Below the pieces are notes generated by a model, which did not search any database, was not told where the DNA came from, and was given only the letters and a program-made list of their open reading frames with translations. A stretch of DNA of 64,000 nt from Paraphoma chrysanthemicola. Taxonomy: Eukaryota; Ascomycota; Dothideomycetes; Pleosporales; Phaeosphaeriaceae. Numbering within the stretch: position 1 is the stretch's first letter; every line of letters begins with the position of its first letter. The position numbers and the translations under genes are program-made. The stretch is taken from NCBI GenBank assembly GCA_020744225.1, contig JAGMWG010000019.1, forward strand, positions 310,001-374,000, in the 5' to 3' direction. Below are positions 53,778-64,000 of the stretch, in pieces.

Positions 53778-54954
53778 ATGGCATCCAGCAACCAGCAAGG
53801 TGCAAAGATCATCGTCTATTGGTGCGTAAGATGCCACACCGCCACCACAGCCACATCCCTTTTGCACTTTTCACTCCGGAACATGAACGACCCGTCAACA
53901 CACCGCTGATCACACCGCAGGCTGGAGAAATCTCGTGGCCAGCGCGCAGTATGGCTGCTTGAGGAGCTGAACCTTGAATACGAGATCAAGGTGTTCCGGC
54001 GCAACAAGGAGTTCCGCGCCGGTGATGACTTGAAGGCTGTGCATCCGCTTGGAAGATCACCAGTTATTGGCATTACGCCCGCAGGTTCGGAGAAGGAGAT
54101 TGTTGTTGCAGAGAGCGAGACGATTGTTGATTATATGTGCGAACATTTTGGAAGACATATGATTCCGCAGCGGTATCCGGAGGGCAAGGAGGGTGTGTTG
54201 GGTGCGGAGAATGAGGAATTCATGAGGTATAGGGTAAGTTTGATTTCTACTTTCATTCAAGCGGGTTTTGGAGAATTAGTCGGTGGGTCTGGACGACTAA
54301 GCACCACTCACTCGAACGAGCCGATGATGAAGCATCGCTATTGGCTTCCATTCTGTTTTGTTCCCCTTCGAGCATCCCGCTGCAGCCTTGACTTTTCCTC
54401 TTTCCATATCGGGGACATTAGGATGCCAATCTCAGAGCCAAGGATCGCGAGCTGACATTTTGTAGTTTTTAATGGACTACGCCGAGGGCAGCTTCTTCAC
54501 CCTACTCATGGTCGCATTGATCATAGGGAGTAAGTATTGGTCATGCTTCTCTCGCATCTCCGCTAACAATTGCGCCCTAGACATCAAGAACGCACCAGTG
54601 CCATTCTTCTTGAAGCCCATAACTCGCGGTATTGCAAACAAGGTCGATGGCTCCTTCACCAACCCTGAATTGAAGAAGCACTGTGACTTCCTGGAGGATA
54701 TACTAACCAAGTCCGCTGGAGAGTTTTTCTGTGGTCAGAACATTTCGGGCGCCGATATCATGATGCATTTCGCGTTAGAGGGCGCAACACAGAGAGTGCC
54801 TTTGAGCGAGACAAGCTATCCCAAGCTGTACGACTACATGAGGCGAATGCAGAAGAGGGATGCGTACCAGCGGGCTGCGAAGCGCGTGTCAGAGGCTAGC
54901 GGAGAGGAATATGTCGCATTCTCCGACCTCAAAGGAATGGCAAGCGCCGAGTAG
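53778..54954 (+). CDS. Glutathione S-transferase family protein
   Basis: Four exons: 53778-53821, 53921-54233, 54467-54530, 54581-54954; 264 aa. Introns are 99, 233 and 50 nt with CTGAC/CTAAC branches near acceptors. The N-terminal thioredoxin-like domain reads IVYWLEKSRGQRAVWLLEEL, then HPLGRSPVI and the glutathione-binding VAESETIVDYM. Exon 3 opens the helical domain, FLMDYAEGSFFTLLMVALII, and exon 4 continues PFFLKPITRGIANKVDGSFT, FFCGQNISGADIMMHFALEG, a GST C-terminal signature with the capping-box-like SGADIMM. The layout (WLEKSRxQRxxWLLEEL) matches the fungal class related to yeast Gtt1. It probably conjugates glutathione to reactive compounds or acts as a peroxidase; substrate not predictable. 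Intron 2 is long for this window and should be checked. Confidence 0.87.
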
Positions 54955-55693
54955 GGAGCGAAGTGTTTTGGTGGACTGATAGAATTGCATTTTCGCAATG
55001 CAGATCGCGTCCAGCCGGCGTGAGATGACGACTTGCGGAACATGATTATGTGCGATGCCCTTGAACGCACCAATGCTGTCCCGAGCCGAGTCTGCCAGCT
55101 CCGGCCGAGCCGGCGCAATTGACATGTTTCTACCGTGCGATTGCATCTTCCAAGCCGTGCTTTCCCTCTAGCAAGCCACGGATTCCCTTAAATCCATTTA
55201 CCACTCAAAGCCTCACGTCAGCACAACGGAGCGCGCATGCCGACGCTGTGGCAGCGTCGAAGCCCTGCAACAGCTCCCGACTTGCAGCATGTCAGCATCA
55301 GCCTCACAGCCTTACCGCAGTTTGGCGAGCCGTTATGGCGAAAACGTACTGCACGATCAAAATGGGTTCGTCCGAGCGCTCGCTGTCCGGTGCAGGTTCT
55401 TGTGCTCACTCTTACTGTAACAGTATGCTTTATATGCCTGGACGCCCATTTGCATAAGCCATCTTCGCGATAACAGACTTCGACCCCAAATTACTAGACA
55501 TCATCACGACAGGGTACTGCTTCTGCGCCATACCGCATTTAGTAACCTCCCCGCAAAGAGCTACATCTAAGTACCTTACTCAGCGCTCCATCAGCAATTC
55601 CACACTTCCCTCCTCTTTTGTGTTGCGAGATCTGCCTTAGCACCTAGGCATTCAGTCGCCTCAAGACGTGTCCTGGGTGCTAGTTCGTCCCAT
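54955..55693. other. Intergenic region between GST and two-BTB gene
   Basis: 739 bp, tandem genes: GST 3' UTR then the promoter and leader of the BTB gene. C/T-rich near 55590-55660. Antisense ORFs at the left end are not credible. No gene seen. Confidence 0.4.
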
Positions 55694-58234
55694 ATGACCG
55701 AACGCTCTCAAACTAGCTCCGCGCGCGACTTTGCATTTCAAACATCTGACCAAGCGGTCGGAGCTTCGCAACAACAATACGCGCAGCCGGCGTATGGCCA
55801 CTACGATGCCGAACGCGATACAAATGCGCCGGGCGCGACAGAGAACCGGCTCCATGCGCATGGACAGCAAGATCCGTCTTTGAGATACCAGGCCTTTGGC
55901 GCACCGCAGCAGCAGCAGATCGCCGGCTACGGATATCCACCGTCGGTGCCATTGGCCTGGGACTGGGAACAATCGATTGATTTTTCAGAATTTACGAACC
56001 AGTACGAACCGCAGGGCGAGCTTGTGCAGGAGCTGCAGCACCCAGTCACAACCAACGACTTCAGCATTCCGTTGCCCATTGCGCCGGTCGATGCAGTCTT
56101 TCAGGCGCCACAGCATTCCCAGAGCGCGACTCCCATCCCCAACAACACGCAAAATCCGCTGTCACCGCCCCCAAAGCCGCCTCAAAGGCCCGTCATCCAG
56201 ACGGGCGTGAAGAGAAAGGCCGACTCTGAGCCTGGATCGGCACTATCGCAGCCCAACAGCGCCGTCACGGAAACACATCAGCATCAAGCAAAGCGTCCGA
56301 ACAAGTCGCGGCAGTCATCCGCAACGTCGCTCACGTCGCCCGTCGTCGAACCTGGAGAAGCGCGACAGTCGCCCATGGCGCAATCCGCGAGCGCCCCTCC
56401 TGCACCTGAGCCCACGCCACGCGAGAACACAGATGTCCTGCGGCGGAAGGAACAAAGCAAGGGTACGGGGCCACAGGGGAGAGTCATCGATGTCTCCCGG
56501 CGGCGAGTGCAGGAATCGCCGGGAGGCTTGGATATGCTCCCCGCGGGCAAGGTGTTTCCTATACAAATCGGATCTGAGCTGTTCAGGTTATCTGGCGCAT
56601 CACTATCATCAGATGGTAAGCATATACCCGAGTCTGCAGATTTCCGCTTCAGTAGACTGAGACTATTAGAGCACCCTCATACTTTTCGCATTTCTTCGGC
56701 GAGCAATTGCACAACAATGGCGGCCGTGCTGGCGACGTGAGGACGCTATACATTGATCGCGATCCTGATACTTTTCGGCAAATCGCGCTGCATCTGCAGG
56801 GCTACCACATCACTCCAAAGGATGGCGAGCAATTTGTAAAGCTATTTGCGGATGCGCAGTTCTATTCACGTAAGCAATTCGATTCATTCTCTTGGGTGAA
56901 GCCGAAATCTAATAGCAGCAGTGCCTCGTCTGACCAAGCAGCTGTTCAGCACCGACATCTTCATCAGGATTGGAGGCATGCCATTCCAGATACCTCGCGA
57001 TCTGTTCTCTGCTGCAGGAGACAGCCCAAACTACTTCTCCTTGGGGTTCGCCCAATTCTTCTCGACGCCTTCAGAGGTCTTTCCGGGGCTGGATCGAAAT
57101 GCGCTCCTGCGTCCACCTTCGATCTCGCCTCCTTCGGCCCCTAATCGAAATGGCGAAACATTTGCCGAATTGATTCGAGTGCTCCAGGGCTATGATATCG
57201 AGATTCGAAGCGACGAACATCGCTCGCAGCTCCTCCGCGACGCACGATATTTCCATCTCAAGGGTCTTGAGCAACGCCTCATACCTTGCGAGATTTCATA
57301 CAACCTCAAGCGGCAACAGTCCGAGATTCTTATCCGACTAGAAGACATCCGCCAATCCGGCATATCCTTCTCCGCCGACAAGATTCCCGGCGACTACGAC
57401 TCCAGCTCCCAGTCCGGCGCACCCTCGACCCTCGGTGCCTCCCCTGGCGCCAGCAAAGCACCGAGTCCCGCGCCGTCCCTTACCAGCGTCAGCGCCTCCG
57501 CACGCGCAGGCTACGTCTCCTATGCGCGACCCTACACAGACGATCACGCCCGCACCAACATCCTCGTCCTCGAAGTGTCCGCCAAAGAAACCACAACCCT
57601 CTGCCTCCCCCTCTCCGCACCCACCACCTCTTCTTCCGCCCCACCAACCCTCAACATCCGCGCAACCTTCCACAACGCCACCCTCGCGCGCATCACATCC
57701 CTCTTCTCTGTCATCGCATCCAAAATGGGCCTTCCCGCAACCCAGCCCTTGGGGCTCATGTACCTCCAAACAGGCAGTGGCGTCGCCGCGCAGCCCGTCA
57801 GTCCCGCAAATTCCGGCGTCAGTGAGCGCCGCGTCCGCATCCGTCTCGACACCGACACAGCCCTCGAACTCGACGGCGCACCCGCTGAAATCTGCATTGA
57901 CGCCGCATCAAACCGGATCGGTATCCGACGCACCAGCGACGCGCAGCGCCGCGTATTCCGCGTCCAGGATCGTAGCGAGCCGTTCCATTCGCAGCTCGAG
58001 AGCGAGTGGTTGTGGGGCGGCGGACTGAGCGAGGGCGCGATGTTGCGTGCTGGTGCAGACGAGGATGACGAAGTCGAGTGGGTGGTTAAGCGTGCGCAGT
58101 GGAGGTTGCGCGTTGAGCCGGTCGAGTATGAAGGCGAGAGGAGGATGCAAGTTGTGCTTTGTGGGGTCAAGGTTGAGGCGTTTAGTGCGGAGCGGAGGAG
58201 GAATGTTGAGAGGGGTTTCCTGGGGAGTGCGTGA
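55694..58234 (+). CDS. Protein with two KCTD-type BTB/POZ (T1-like) domains
   Basis: Three exons: 55694-56615, 56672-56869, 56922-58234; 810 aa. Introns are 56 and 52 nt, both phase 1 (donor GTAAGC in each). Residues 1-280 are Gln/Pro/Ser-rich and disordered, with a basic patch (GVKRKADSEPG). BTB 1 about 285-375: VFPIQIGSELFRLSGASLSS, then after splicing APSYFSHFFGEQL, VRTLYIDRDPDTFRQIALHL, QGYHITP. BTB 2 starts at FSTDIFIRIGGMPFQIPRDL, with SPNYFSLGFAQFF, FAELIRVLQGYDIEIRS and LLRDARYFHLKGLEQRLIPC. The last 300 residues are Ser/Pro-rich and then an ordered part ending RNVERGFLGSA. Yeast relatives with this type of domain are Ylr108c and Ydr132c, function poorly known. KCTD-type BTB domains often link substrates to Cul3 ligases; here that is inference. 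Confidence 0.87.
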
Positions 58235-58595
58235 GATGGAGATCGGGTGGGTGGAAAGTGGTGGGTGGGTACTTTAGGTGGAGTAGGTGGGATGTTGATG
58301 CTGATATGATGTTAGCAATGGCGCTGGGGACTGGACAGGAACGGTCGTTAAGTATGTTTTATGTATGAATAGCTCCATGTTCATAATGTCTTTACATGCA
58401 AGCTTTCTTCAGTGTCACTGTTTTGATATTGGGTTTGATCATCATTTAACAGAAGCTACATAAAGCTAGTACTCATGCCTATATGTCCGCCCGCGCGCAC
58501 ATCTAGTCTGATCAAAGCCCACCCAATCTTGTTTATGAACGCTTCATATGGAACCACCAATGCAATGCTAGTCATAACAATACGCATAAGAACGT
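58235..58595. other. Convergent intergenic region, BTB gene and OSGIN-like gene
   Basis: 361 bp between facing stops, holding both 3' UTRs. No gene or repeat seen. Confidence 0.45.
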
Positions 58596-60298
58596 TTACT
58601 CTTTCCTCCCCATCCCCACTCCTCCAGCCCACCAGCCAGACTCCGTCCACAATCTATTCTCCGCATTCGCCACCTCGATCGAGCGTACTATATTCCGTCT
58701 ATCAAGATGCAAATCGGCATGGCCATTGGTGATTTCTCGCGTCGTGGTCCTCTCCAAGCCATGCACTTCTGGCGACTCTGATTCCGACGCGGAAACAGGC
58801 GATGCGGAGCGCGGCGTTGAGGATGTTGGTGATGGTGTAGAGTCGGGCGAGTATGTACTTGGAATAGTACCCATGATGCGGCCAGCTGCGAAGACGCAAC
58901 CGCCGACTGCGTGGCGGATCAGAGAGTCGCCGGTTAGACTGCCTGTGATGAAAATGTTTTTCGCGACTTCGAGGGAGCTTTCTGCTTTTGTACGGAGGGT
59001 GCGGCCGGATATGAGAGCTTGTGTATTCACAGGGAGGACTTGATCTGGGGTACTGAGGATCTCGGTGCGTAGGGCGTTGGAGAGGAAGTCTAACGTGCCG
59101 CGTCTACCGATGACAAAGTCGAGCCCGCCGACTTCTCGGGTGATTTCTTCGCCGGTACTTAATCGAACGGTGATGACCGCGCTGTCGGGCTTTCCAGAAG
59201 TGGAGACGCTGGTGATTTCTGCATTTGGTAGTCCTTCGTAGAGCGCCCAGTCGCGCTTCTGGAAGAAAGGATTCGACTTGCGTCGCAGCATAGGAGATTT
59301 TACGGCTTTGGTCTTGCTGGCTGCAATTGCGGCGAGCTTCATTTGTCTGTACACGGTGGCGTATTCTGGATATGCACTATGGTGACACCCACGCAGAGGC
59401 GAAGGTCGGTTTTCTGGAGCCCATTTGAAGACGTGTATGATCCTTCGGGTGGGAGGTGCAGAGATGATGACATCTGCAGCGGAGAAGCCAGATCCAATGA
59501 CGAGGAGTGGCTTTTGTACAGAGTCTAGTTGCGCAATTGGAGCGAGTAATTGTGGGGGAGGGATGTTGACGGTGAAGGTACCAGATGCTAACACCAGATG
59601 CTTGCAGCGTAGGCCCAGAGATCCGACAACGAAGCCGTCTCTCGTCCGGTAGACATCGTCCACTTTCGTCTTCGTAAAGACGGCATCTGCGATTCTAACT
59701 GCTTCTGGGTATGCCCTCAGATAATCCGCGAACTCGGTCCGGGACGGACGGACGAAGTCGCATTGGTCCTGCTCCTTTCCCTTCCCCAGATGGTCCGCAT
59801 ATGTGTATCCCGGGAGTGAAAGCTGCTCAGCATAGCTCAGCGTGCCAATGTCGGCGCTGGCAGATACTGGGTTGTCTGCCCATTGTCCGCCCGCATGCTG
59901 GGTGTCTCCAATCGCAACGTGCGAGATGGCTTTCTCAGGCTCGTACCGCCACTCGATGTAAGATGTCGGGTTCACTTCTGTGTCCGCGTTCGGCCGGATC
60001 AAGGTGTCAAGCAGCGTGTTGACCGGCAGTGCCTGTGTCGAGTAGCGCAGCGAAGACGCAAAATGCGCGTACAGGTCCGGCGTTAGGCGGAGTAAGTTCG
60101 GATCTTTGGTCAGTTTCGCATCGAGAATAGCGTCATGGTGTCCGCCGAGATAGTACGGCACATGGCCGTGCAAGACGTAGGACAAAATGAGCGCCGAAGG
60201 GCCATTGCCTGCATTTGTCAGCCATGTTCACTATACAGCTGTGCGCCATCCGCACCAATAATCACCGTGTCGACGCATTTCGGGAGGGAGCGAGCCAT
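58596..60298 (-). CDS. OSGIN-like FAD-dependent oxidoreductase
   Basis: Two exons, 60298-60256 and 60208-58596; 551 aa. The 47-nt intron (donor GTGCGG, branch GCTGACA, acceptor ATGCAG) joins CVDTVII and GNGPSALILSYVLHGHVPYY, rebuilding the dinucleotide-binding GxGxxA motif. Further family signs: YIEWRYEPEKAISHVAIGD, FADYLRAYPEAVRIADAVFT, LVLASGTFTVNIPPPQLL, the second nucleotide motif LLVIGSGFSAADVIISAPP, HSAYPEYATVYRQMK and IFITGSLTGDSLIRHAVGGC. This order is that of the oxidative-stress-induced growth inhibitor (OSGIN) group, flavin-monooxygenase-like. The C-terminal about 90 residues are Ser/Thr/Pro-rich and variable. Substrate is unknown. The Gly-rich motif exists only in the spliced message. 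Confidence 0.85.
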
Positions 60299-60971
60299 GG
60301 ACTGCGGCGGGAGGAAAAGGCCATGAGGAGAGTGGGATCAGAAACGCGACGAGCCGACCGGGCGACAGGGCACGTAAATAGTGTAAGACTTCAACATGAC
60401 GGTCGTTTAAATCATCCGCGCTAGGAACGGCCTTAGTTCCAGTGGGGTGGGTGGATCTCGAGCATCCGTCGGGTCTCGCCTTCCCTAAAGAGAGATTTTA
60501 CGAGCATAGCAGAGGCGCGGCATGAGTGAGGGCTGGAGGATTGGCACGCCCTTTGCCTGAACATTATTGCGAAAACTGAGGCGCATGCAGGCAATGCGTG
60601 ATGCCTGCACGTAGGTGACGCGTGAGACGCATGCGAGGATGCTTAGCAAGACGTGGGGTGGTGAGGCCACCCCTTTTGGGGGCTTAGGCAGGCAAGTGCG
60701 GGGCAGACTACGAACTCCAAATGTTGTGCTGCTTCATTGTCAATACGGAAAGCCGACTATGGTATCTGTTCCAAGCATCGCAAGTAATCGAAATCGCCAG
60801 AATATGTCCTGAATGTATACAAAGAACTGCGAGGAGAACTTTCTTTCTCCTCGCATAGAAACGAACCAGTTCGTCAGTCTGAGATATTCACACCCTCCCC
60901 CACATGTCTCATCCGCTTCTGGACGGCCTGCATGCCAGTAGTCAAGGACATCCTGGCGCTGCAACGTCCCT
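60299..60971. promoter_or_regulatory. Intergenic region: promoter of OSGIN-like gene, 3' flank of VHS-GAT gene
   Basis: 673 bp between two leftward genes. A cluster of TGACG/ACGTAGG-like words lies near 60600-60640 (GTGACGCGTGAGACGC), similar to bZIP-type sites; function not shown. No gene seen. Confidence 0.4.
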
Positions 60972-62746
60972 TCAGTACCTGTACGTGACAGTATTACGCT
61001 CTGCGATTGGCGACACATCGTTGTGCGTTTGCCGCGGTGCATTCGCATCCGGCGTGCGCGGTCCTTGTCCGGCTGGGTAGTCGCGCGCATACTCTTCTTC
61101 TTCAGTGATACGGGGCGCCGCGCCATGCATAGTCAGGTTGTTCGCAGAGCTCTCCTGTCGGCCAAGGTAGGAAGGCGTCGACTGGTAGCCCGGGTGGTAA
61201 GGGTCAGGCGAGCCATCGTAACCATTTGATCTGGGGTTGTTGATCGCGCCTGGTGGTGGTGTATACGTTGACGTGTGGTGGTCTGCGAATGGGTTGTCGT
61301 CACCAGCGGGAGGGCCGGGCTGCCGTTGTCCGCCAGCTTGCAGTGAAGGAGGCAATGGCAGCTCGTCGTTCTTGTAGGCGGCCGGATTGGCTGGTGGCGG
61401 TGCATAGTTTGTGGTCGGCGGAGGAGAGTAAGAACTGGTCGGTGGGGCTGCGTAGCTTGTGTTGGCTGGTGCACCAAAGCTCGAGTCCTGGGGCGGCGGG
61501 TAGGATGGGTTTGATGGCGGCACATAGCCCGGTTCTGTGGTTGAAGTGTTGATGGGAGGCAGGCTCGGCGCGTCATTTCGTGGAGGAAGACCTGGTGCAT
61601 CATACACGTGCGGAGGAACTCCAGCAGGGATATTATTGCTGTTGACCTGAGAGATCGGAGGCGACGGGGAAGGTCCTCCATGGACACGGCGAGCTTGCAG
61701 AACTGCGCGCTGGTGCTTCGAAGCAGCTAGGGACAATTGTTCATTCGTCTCGATCAAGGTGAGCATAGTGTCATCGTCTGGCGCTGGATTGTCGCAAGCA
61801 ATGTAGCCTTGGATGCTGCGCTGCGCCGCGGTACATCGTTCTGCAAACTCTTTGACCAGGTCGTTGCCAATGAGCTCGTTCGCCGGCGTGGATTGTACAA
61901 GTTGCAGGAGCAGCTTCGCCGACGTTCGCGCCTCTTCGATGCGCCCGGCGAGCTCGACCGGCGGAGGCAGTCCCTTTGAGCGAGAGCTGTGACCTCCTCC
62001 ACCTGAACTGAAGCCTCCCGATATGTGCTGTCCGGTCCACCCCGGGGCATTGAGTTTCCTGGGTCCAACCTGCTTCGCGGCGCTCGCCATGAGCCCCTTC
62101 TCCTTCCTCCACATGGCGAAGAGCGTATTGAGGTTGGTGTCATAGGCCTTCTCGCGCTCCAGAGAGTCCATAGACTCCCTCACTATTTGCGACACACTAG
62201 GGTCCTGGCCGTTGCGAAGGAGGTGCTTCACGGTGTCTGCGAACTGCTTGTCGAGGTTCTTGGTGAACGACTGGCCCGGATTATCCGCCAGGATGCGGAT
62301 GAGCATGACAGCATTGTACTGAACATGAGGGCGGTCGTAGTTCTCCTTGGAGAGGAACTTGCGGATCTGCTGGGCGGCGGCTGCTGCAGCAGTTGGGCTA
62401 GCAACGGCGGACTCGACAATGGTAGGGAGATGCAGCACCTCTTCGCCCTGCTAGTCTAAGTAAGCGCCTATAAGCCATCATGAGACCGACATACCGAATT
62501 GGCGGCACCAGATTCACAGAAGAGTCTCTGTTTGGAGTTAGCGGTCTTGCGCGACTCGCGATGCCATGCCGCAACCTACCACTCCTCGCGCGGCATTCGA
62601 CTCGGGCGTGTCCGCATTAGGGTCGAAATGAACGTCTTGGGCTTGGGGCACCGTCAGCGAACCGGTCGCGGTGCAAAAGGCAGTCGCGACTCACACGACC
62701 GCTTGCGCATCAAGCTGCCCAAGTTGAGACGCTTCTTGAGCTCCAT
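60972..62746 (-). CDS. VHS-GAT domain membrane-trafficking adaptor
   Basis: Four exons: 62746-62695, 62641-62580, 62527-62495, 62447-60972; 540 aa. Introns are 53, 52 and 47 nt. Splicing gives MELKKRLNLGSLMRKRSS, DVHFDPNADTPESNAARGV, RLFCESGAANS and then GEEVLHLPTIVESAV. The N-terminal VHS-like superhelix runs to about residue 150: QYNAVMLIRILADNPGQSFT, KQFADTVKHLLRNG, AYDTNLNTLFAMWRKEKGLM. The GAT three-helix bundle covers about 210-310 (IEEARTSAKLLLQLVQSTPA, AAQRSIQGYIACDNP, LTLIETNEQLSLAASKHQRA). The rest is Pro/Tyr/Ser-rich. An uncharacterised fission yeast GAT-domain protein of about 510 aa has this plan. GAT domains are known to bind ubiquitin and Arf GTPases, so a role in endosomal sorting is inferred. 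Exon 1 borders are the weakest part. Confidence 0.82.
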
Positions 62747-64000
62747 GTTCGCGACAGCCTAGTGGGGTACTTCCGCGATACGTGTGTGGAGCTGGCTGCG
62801 GGCAAGAAGACAATGGATGCTGCTAATGGAGGCTATGGCGATGGCAAGCCGGGCGCAGACGCTGTGAAGGGGGGAGGTGGCTGTAATTTGCGAAAGTTGT
62901 ACGGGCGTGAGGCAACCCAGATCCATTTACACGAGCCCACCGACATTTGACTGCGCCTCGCCGCCAAGAGCGTTGCGCACCTCACACGACGTCAACTGCC
63001 GCGTACAACGGATGACAGCCATTAAGAAGAGCGGGCTGCACAACCACCTCTTGCCGCGCGACGAAGAGTTCTCCATGTCCCAAGGAACATACGCGTCCCA
63101 AGGACGTGGACTTGACGCCAAGAGACTCCGCTCCACTTTGCCTGCGTTCGTCGGACTTTGCGCGCCGTCTTCGATCAGGTTGAAGAGCCACAACTCGTTC
63201 GCGTAGCAAAGACGCACGAGGGTCCTCTTAGTTGCACGAGGGACCCATCCGCAATGTCATGCAGGGTCTGCACGGCTGGGCAGCTAAGTGGATGACAACG
63301 AACTGCAGCACATGTGACGAGAAGCTGACGCGGAGCTGTGTGCTTCAAAAGCGTCACGGTACCTCTCTACTTCCCTATGCCACAAGAAGACTCAAAAACT
63401 GACGCCATCGCCATCCACGAATATCGCTACCAGTGGTAGGGGGCACTGAATCTTGTCCTCGCGAACCCACAAAACTGATGCCCGAAATGTCGCTATTGAA
63501 ACAAGTGCCTGCTCGACATGAGGCTTCAGCACCGACTGTGGAGACAATGGCATTGTCTTGCGCCACCGATGGTTGGTGGCAAGGTGTTGAGTCGAAGAGA
63601 ACTAGAAAGACCAGTGCCTGAGATCAGTACCTGCATTTGCCTCATTCACAGCCTTCTGACATCAAACGCTGCTGCTAAGGCCTCTGTGCGAGGGCAAATC
63701 ATCTTCTTTGTCGTTGATGCGAGGTGTGATGTGGCAGGGAAGCCATCCTGCGGCTCGGCAGGCGATCATCCCCCGCAGCCCACCAGCCACGATGCGCGCC
63801 TGCTTGGTCAGACGTCATCTGCAATGCGCTTGCCATGCATGCGACAGAGCAGGCACCTCTAGCTTGCATCACAGGCAGGAACTGGGGACTATATGACTGA
63901 ACCATGGCCTTCAGCCCCCCAGTGTCTCGTGCAAAACACTTCCCTTCTGACCTCCGCCCTCCCTAGGCATCTAAACCACCTGTCCGACCCTAGAAACCTT
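62747..64000. other. Right-end region without a supported gene
   Basis: 1254 bp to the window edge. The left part is the promoter of the VHS-GAT gene. ORFs of 60-115 codons occur on both strands, overlap one another and show no family likeness. A gene whose coding part starts beyond 64000 may have its leader here; this cannot be decided. Confidence 0.4.

Noticed and set aside
57338..57769. 143-codon Gly/Cys-rich minus-strand ORF
   Set aside because: Antisense of the Ser/Pro linker of the two-BTB gene.
62877..63896. Several 60-115 codon ORFs at the right end
   Set aside because: Mutually overlapping on both strands, no motifs, no splice logic joining them.

Overview
The window looks like nuclear DNA of a filamentous ascomycete, most likely a dothideomycete of the Pleosporales type. 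Genes are dense and lie on both strands. Introns are 45-265 nt, with GTRNGT-like donors, CTRAC/CTAAY branch sites and YAG acceptors. Fungus-specific families are present (Zn2Cys6 regulator, HET, NACHT-WD40 relic, DUF7703, FMP42). Coding regions are GC-balanced and broken by TA-rich, RIP-like blocks. The taxonomic guess is inference from family flavour; no marker gene is present. I see no rRNA, tRNA or CRISPR array.

Block A (1-24 kb) is conserved housekeeping sequence: SDA1 (ribosome biogenesis, cut by the left edge), RSE1/SF3b3 (spliceosome), an unrecognised 531-aa protein, FMP42-type MFS carrier, YSH1/CPSF73 (mRNA 3'-end endonuclease) divergent from TAF4 (TFIID), an acidic orphan, an HSPA12-like Hsp70 with a proline-rich N-terminus, and a two-exon membrane protein with a PPxY motif that simple ORF calling misses.

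Block B (24.8-45.5 kb) is an accessory island. Intact members are an SRR1-domain protein, a caspase-like protein (His306/Cys357) behind a helical N-terminal region, a repeat-bearing orphan, a DUF7703 membrane protein and a HET-domain protein with extra CxxC pairs. Between them lies a run of broken genes: a Zn2Cys6 regulator hit by a 13-bp tandem duplication plus a second frameshift, a pogo-like transposase relic, a NACHT-WD40 relic reduced to one WD repeat, an orphan with a nonsense codon and a frameshift, the C-terminal half of an aspartic-protease-like gene with one stop, and a NYN-CCCH relic with a one-base frameshift. The theme is self/non-self recognition and cell death mixed with genome-defence scars.

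Block C (46-62.7 kb) returns to conserved genes: mitochondrial phosphate carrier MIR1, an intracellular GH13 alpha-amylase, an OGFr-domain protein, a 75-aa NDUFB4-like complex I subunit in four exons, a glutathione S-transferase, a two-BTB protein, an OSGIN-like flavoprotein and a VHS-GAT trafficking protein. The last 1.25 kb shows no gene I can support.

All exon structures were derived by hand from splice signals, reading frame and family similarity recalled from knowledge. No alignment or expression data were used.
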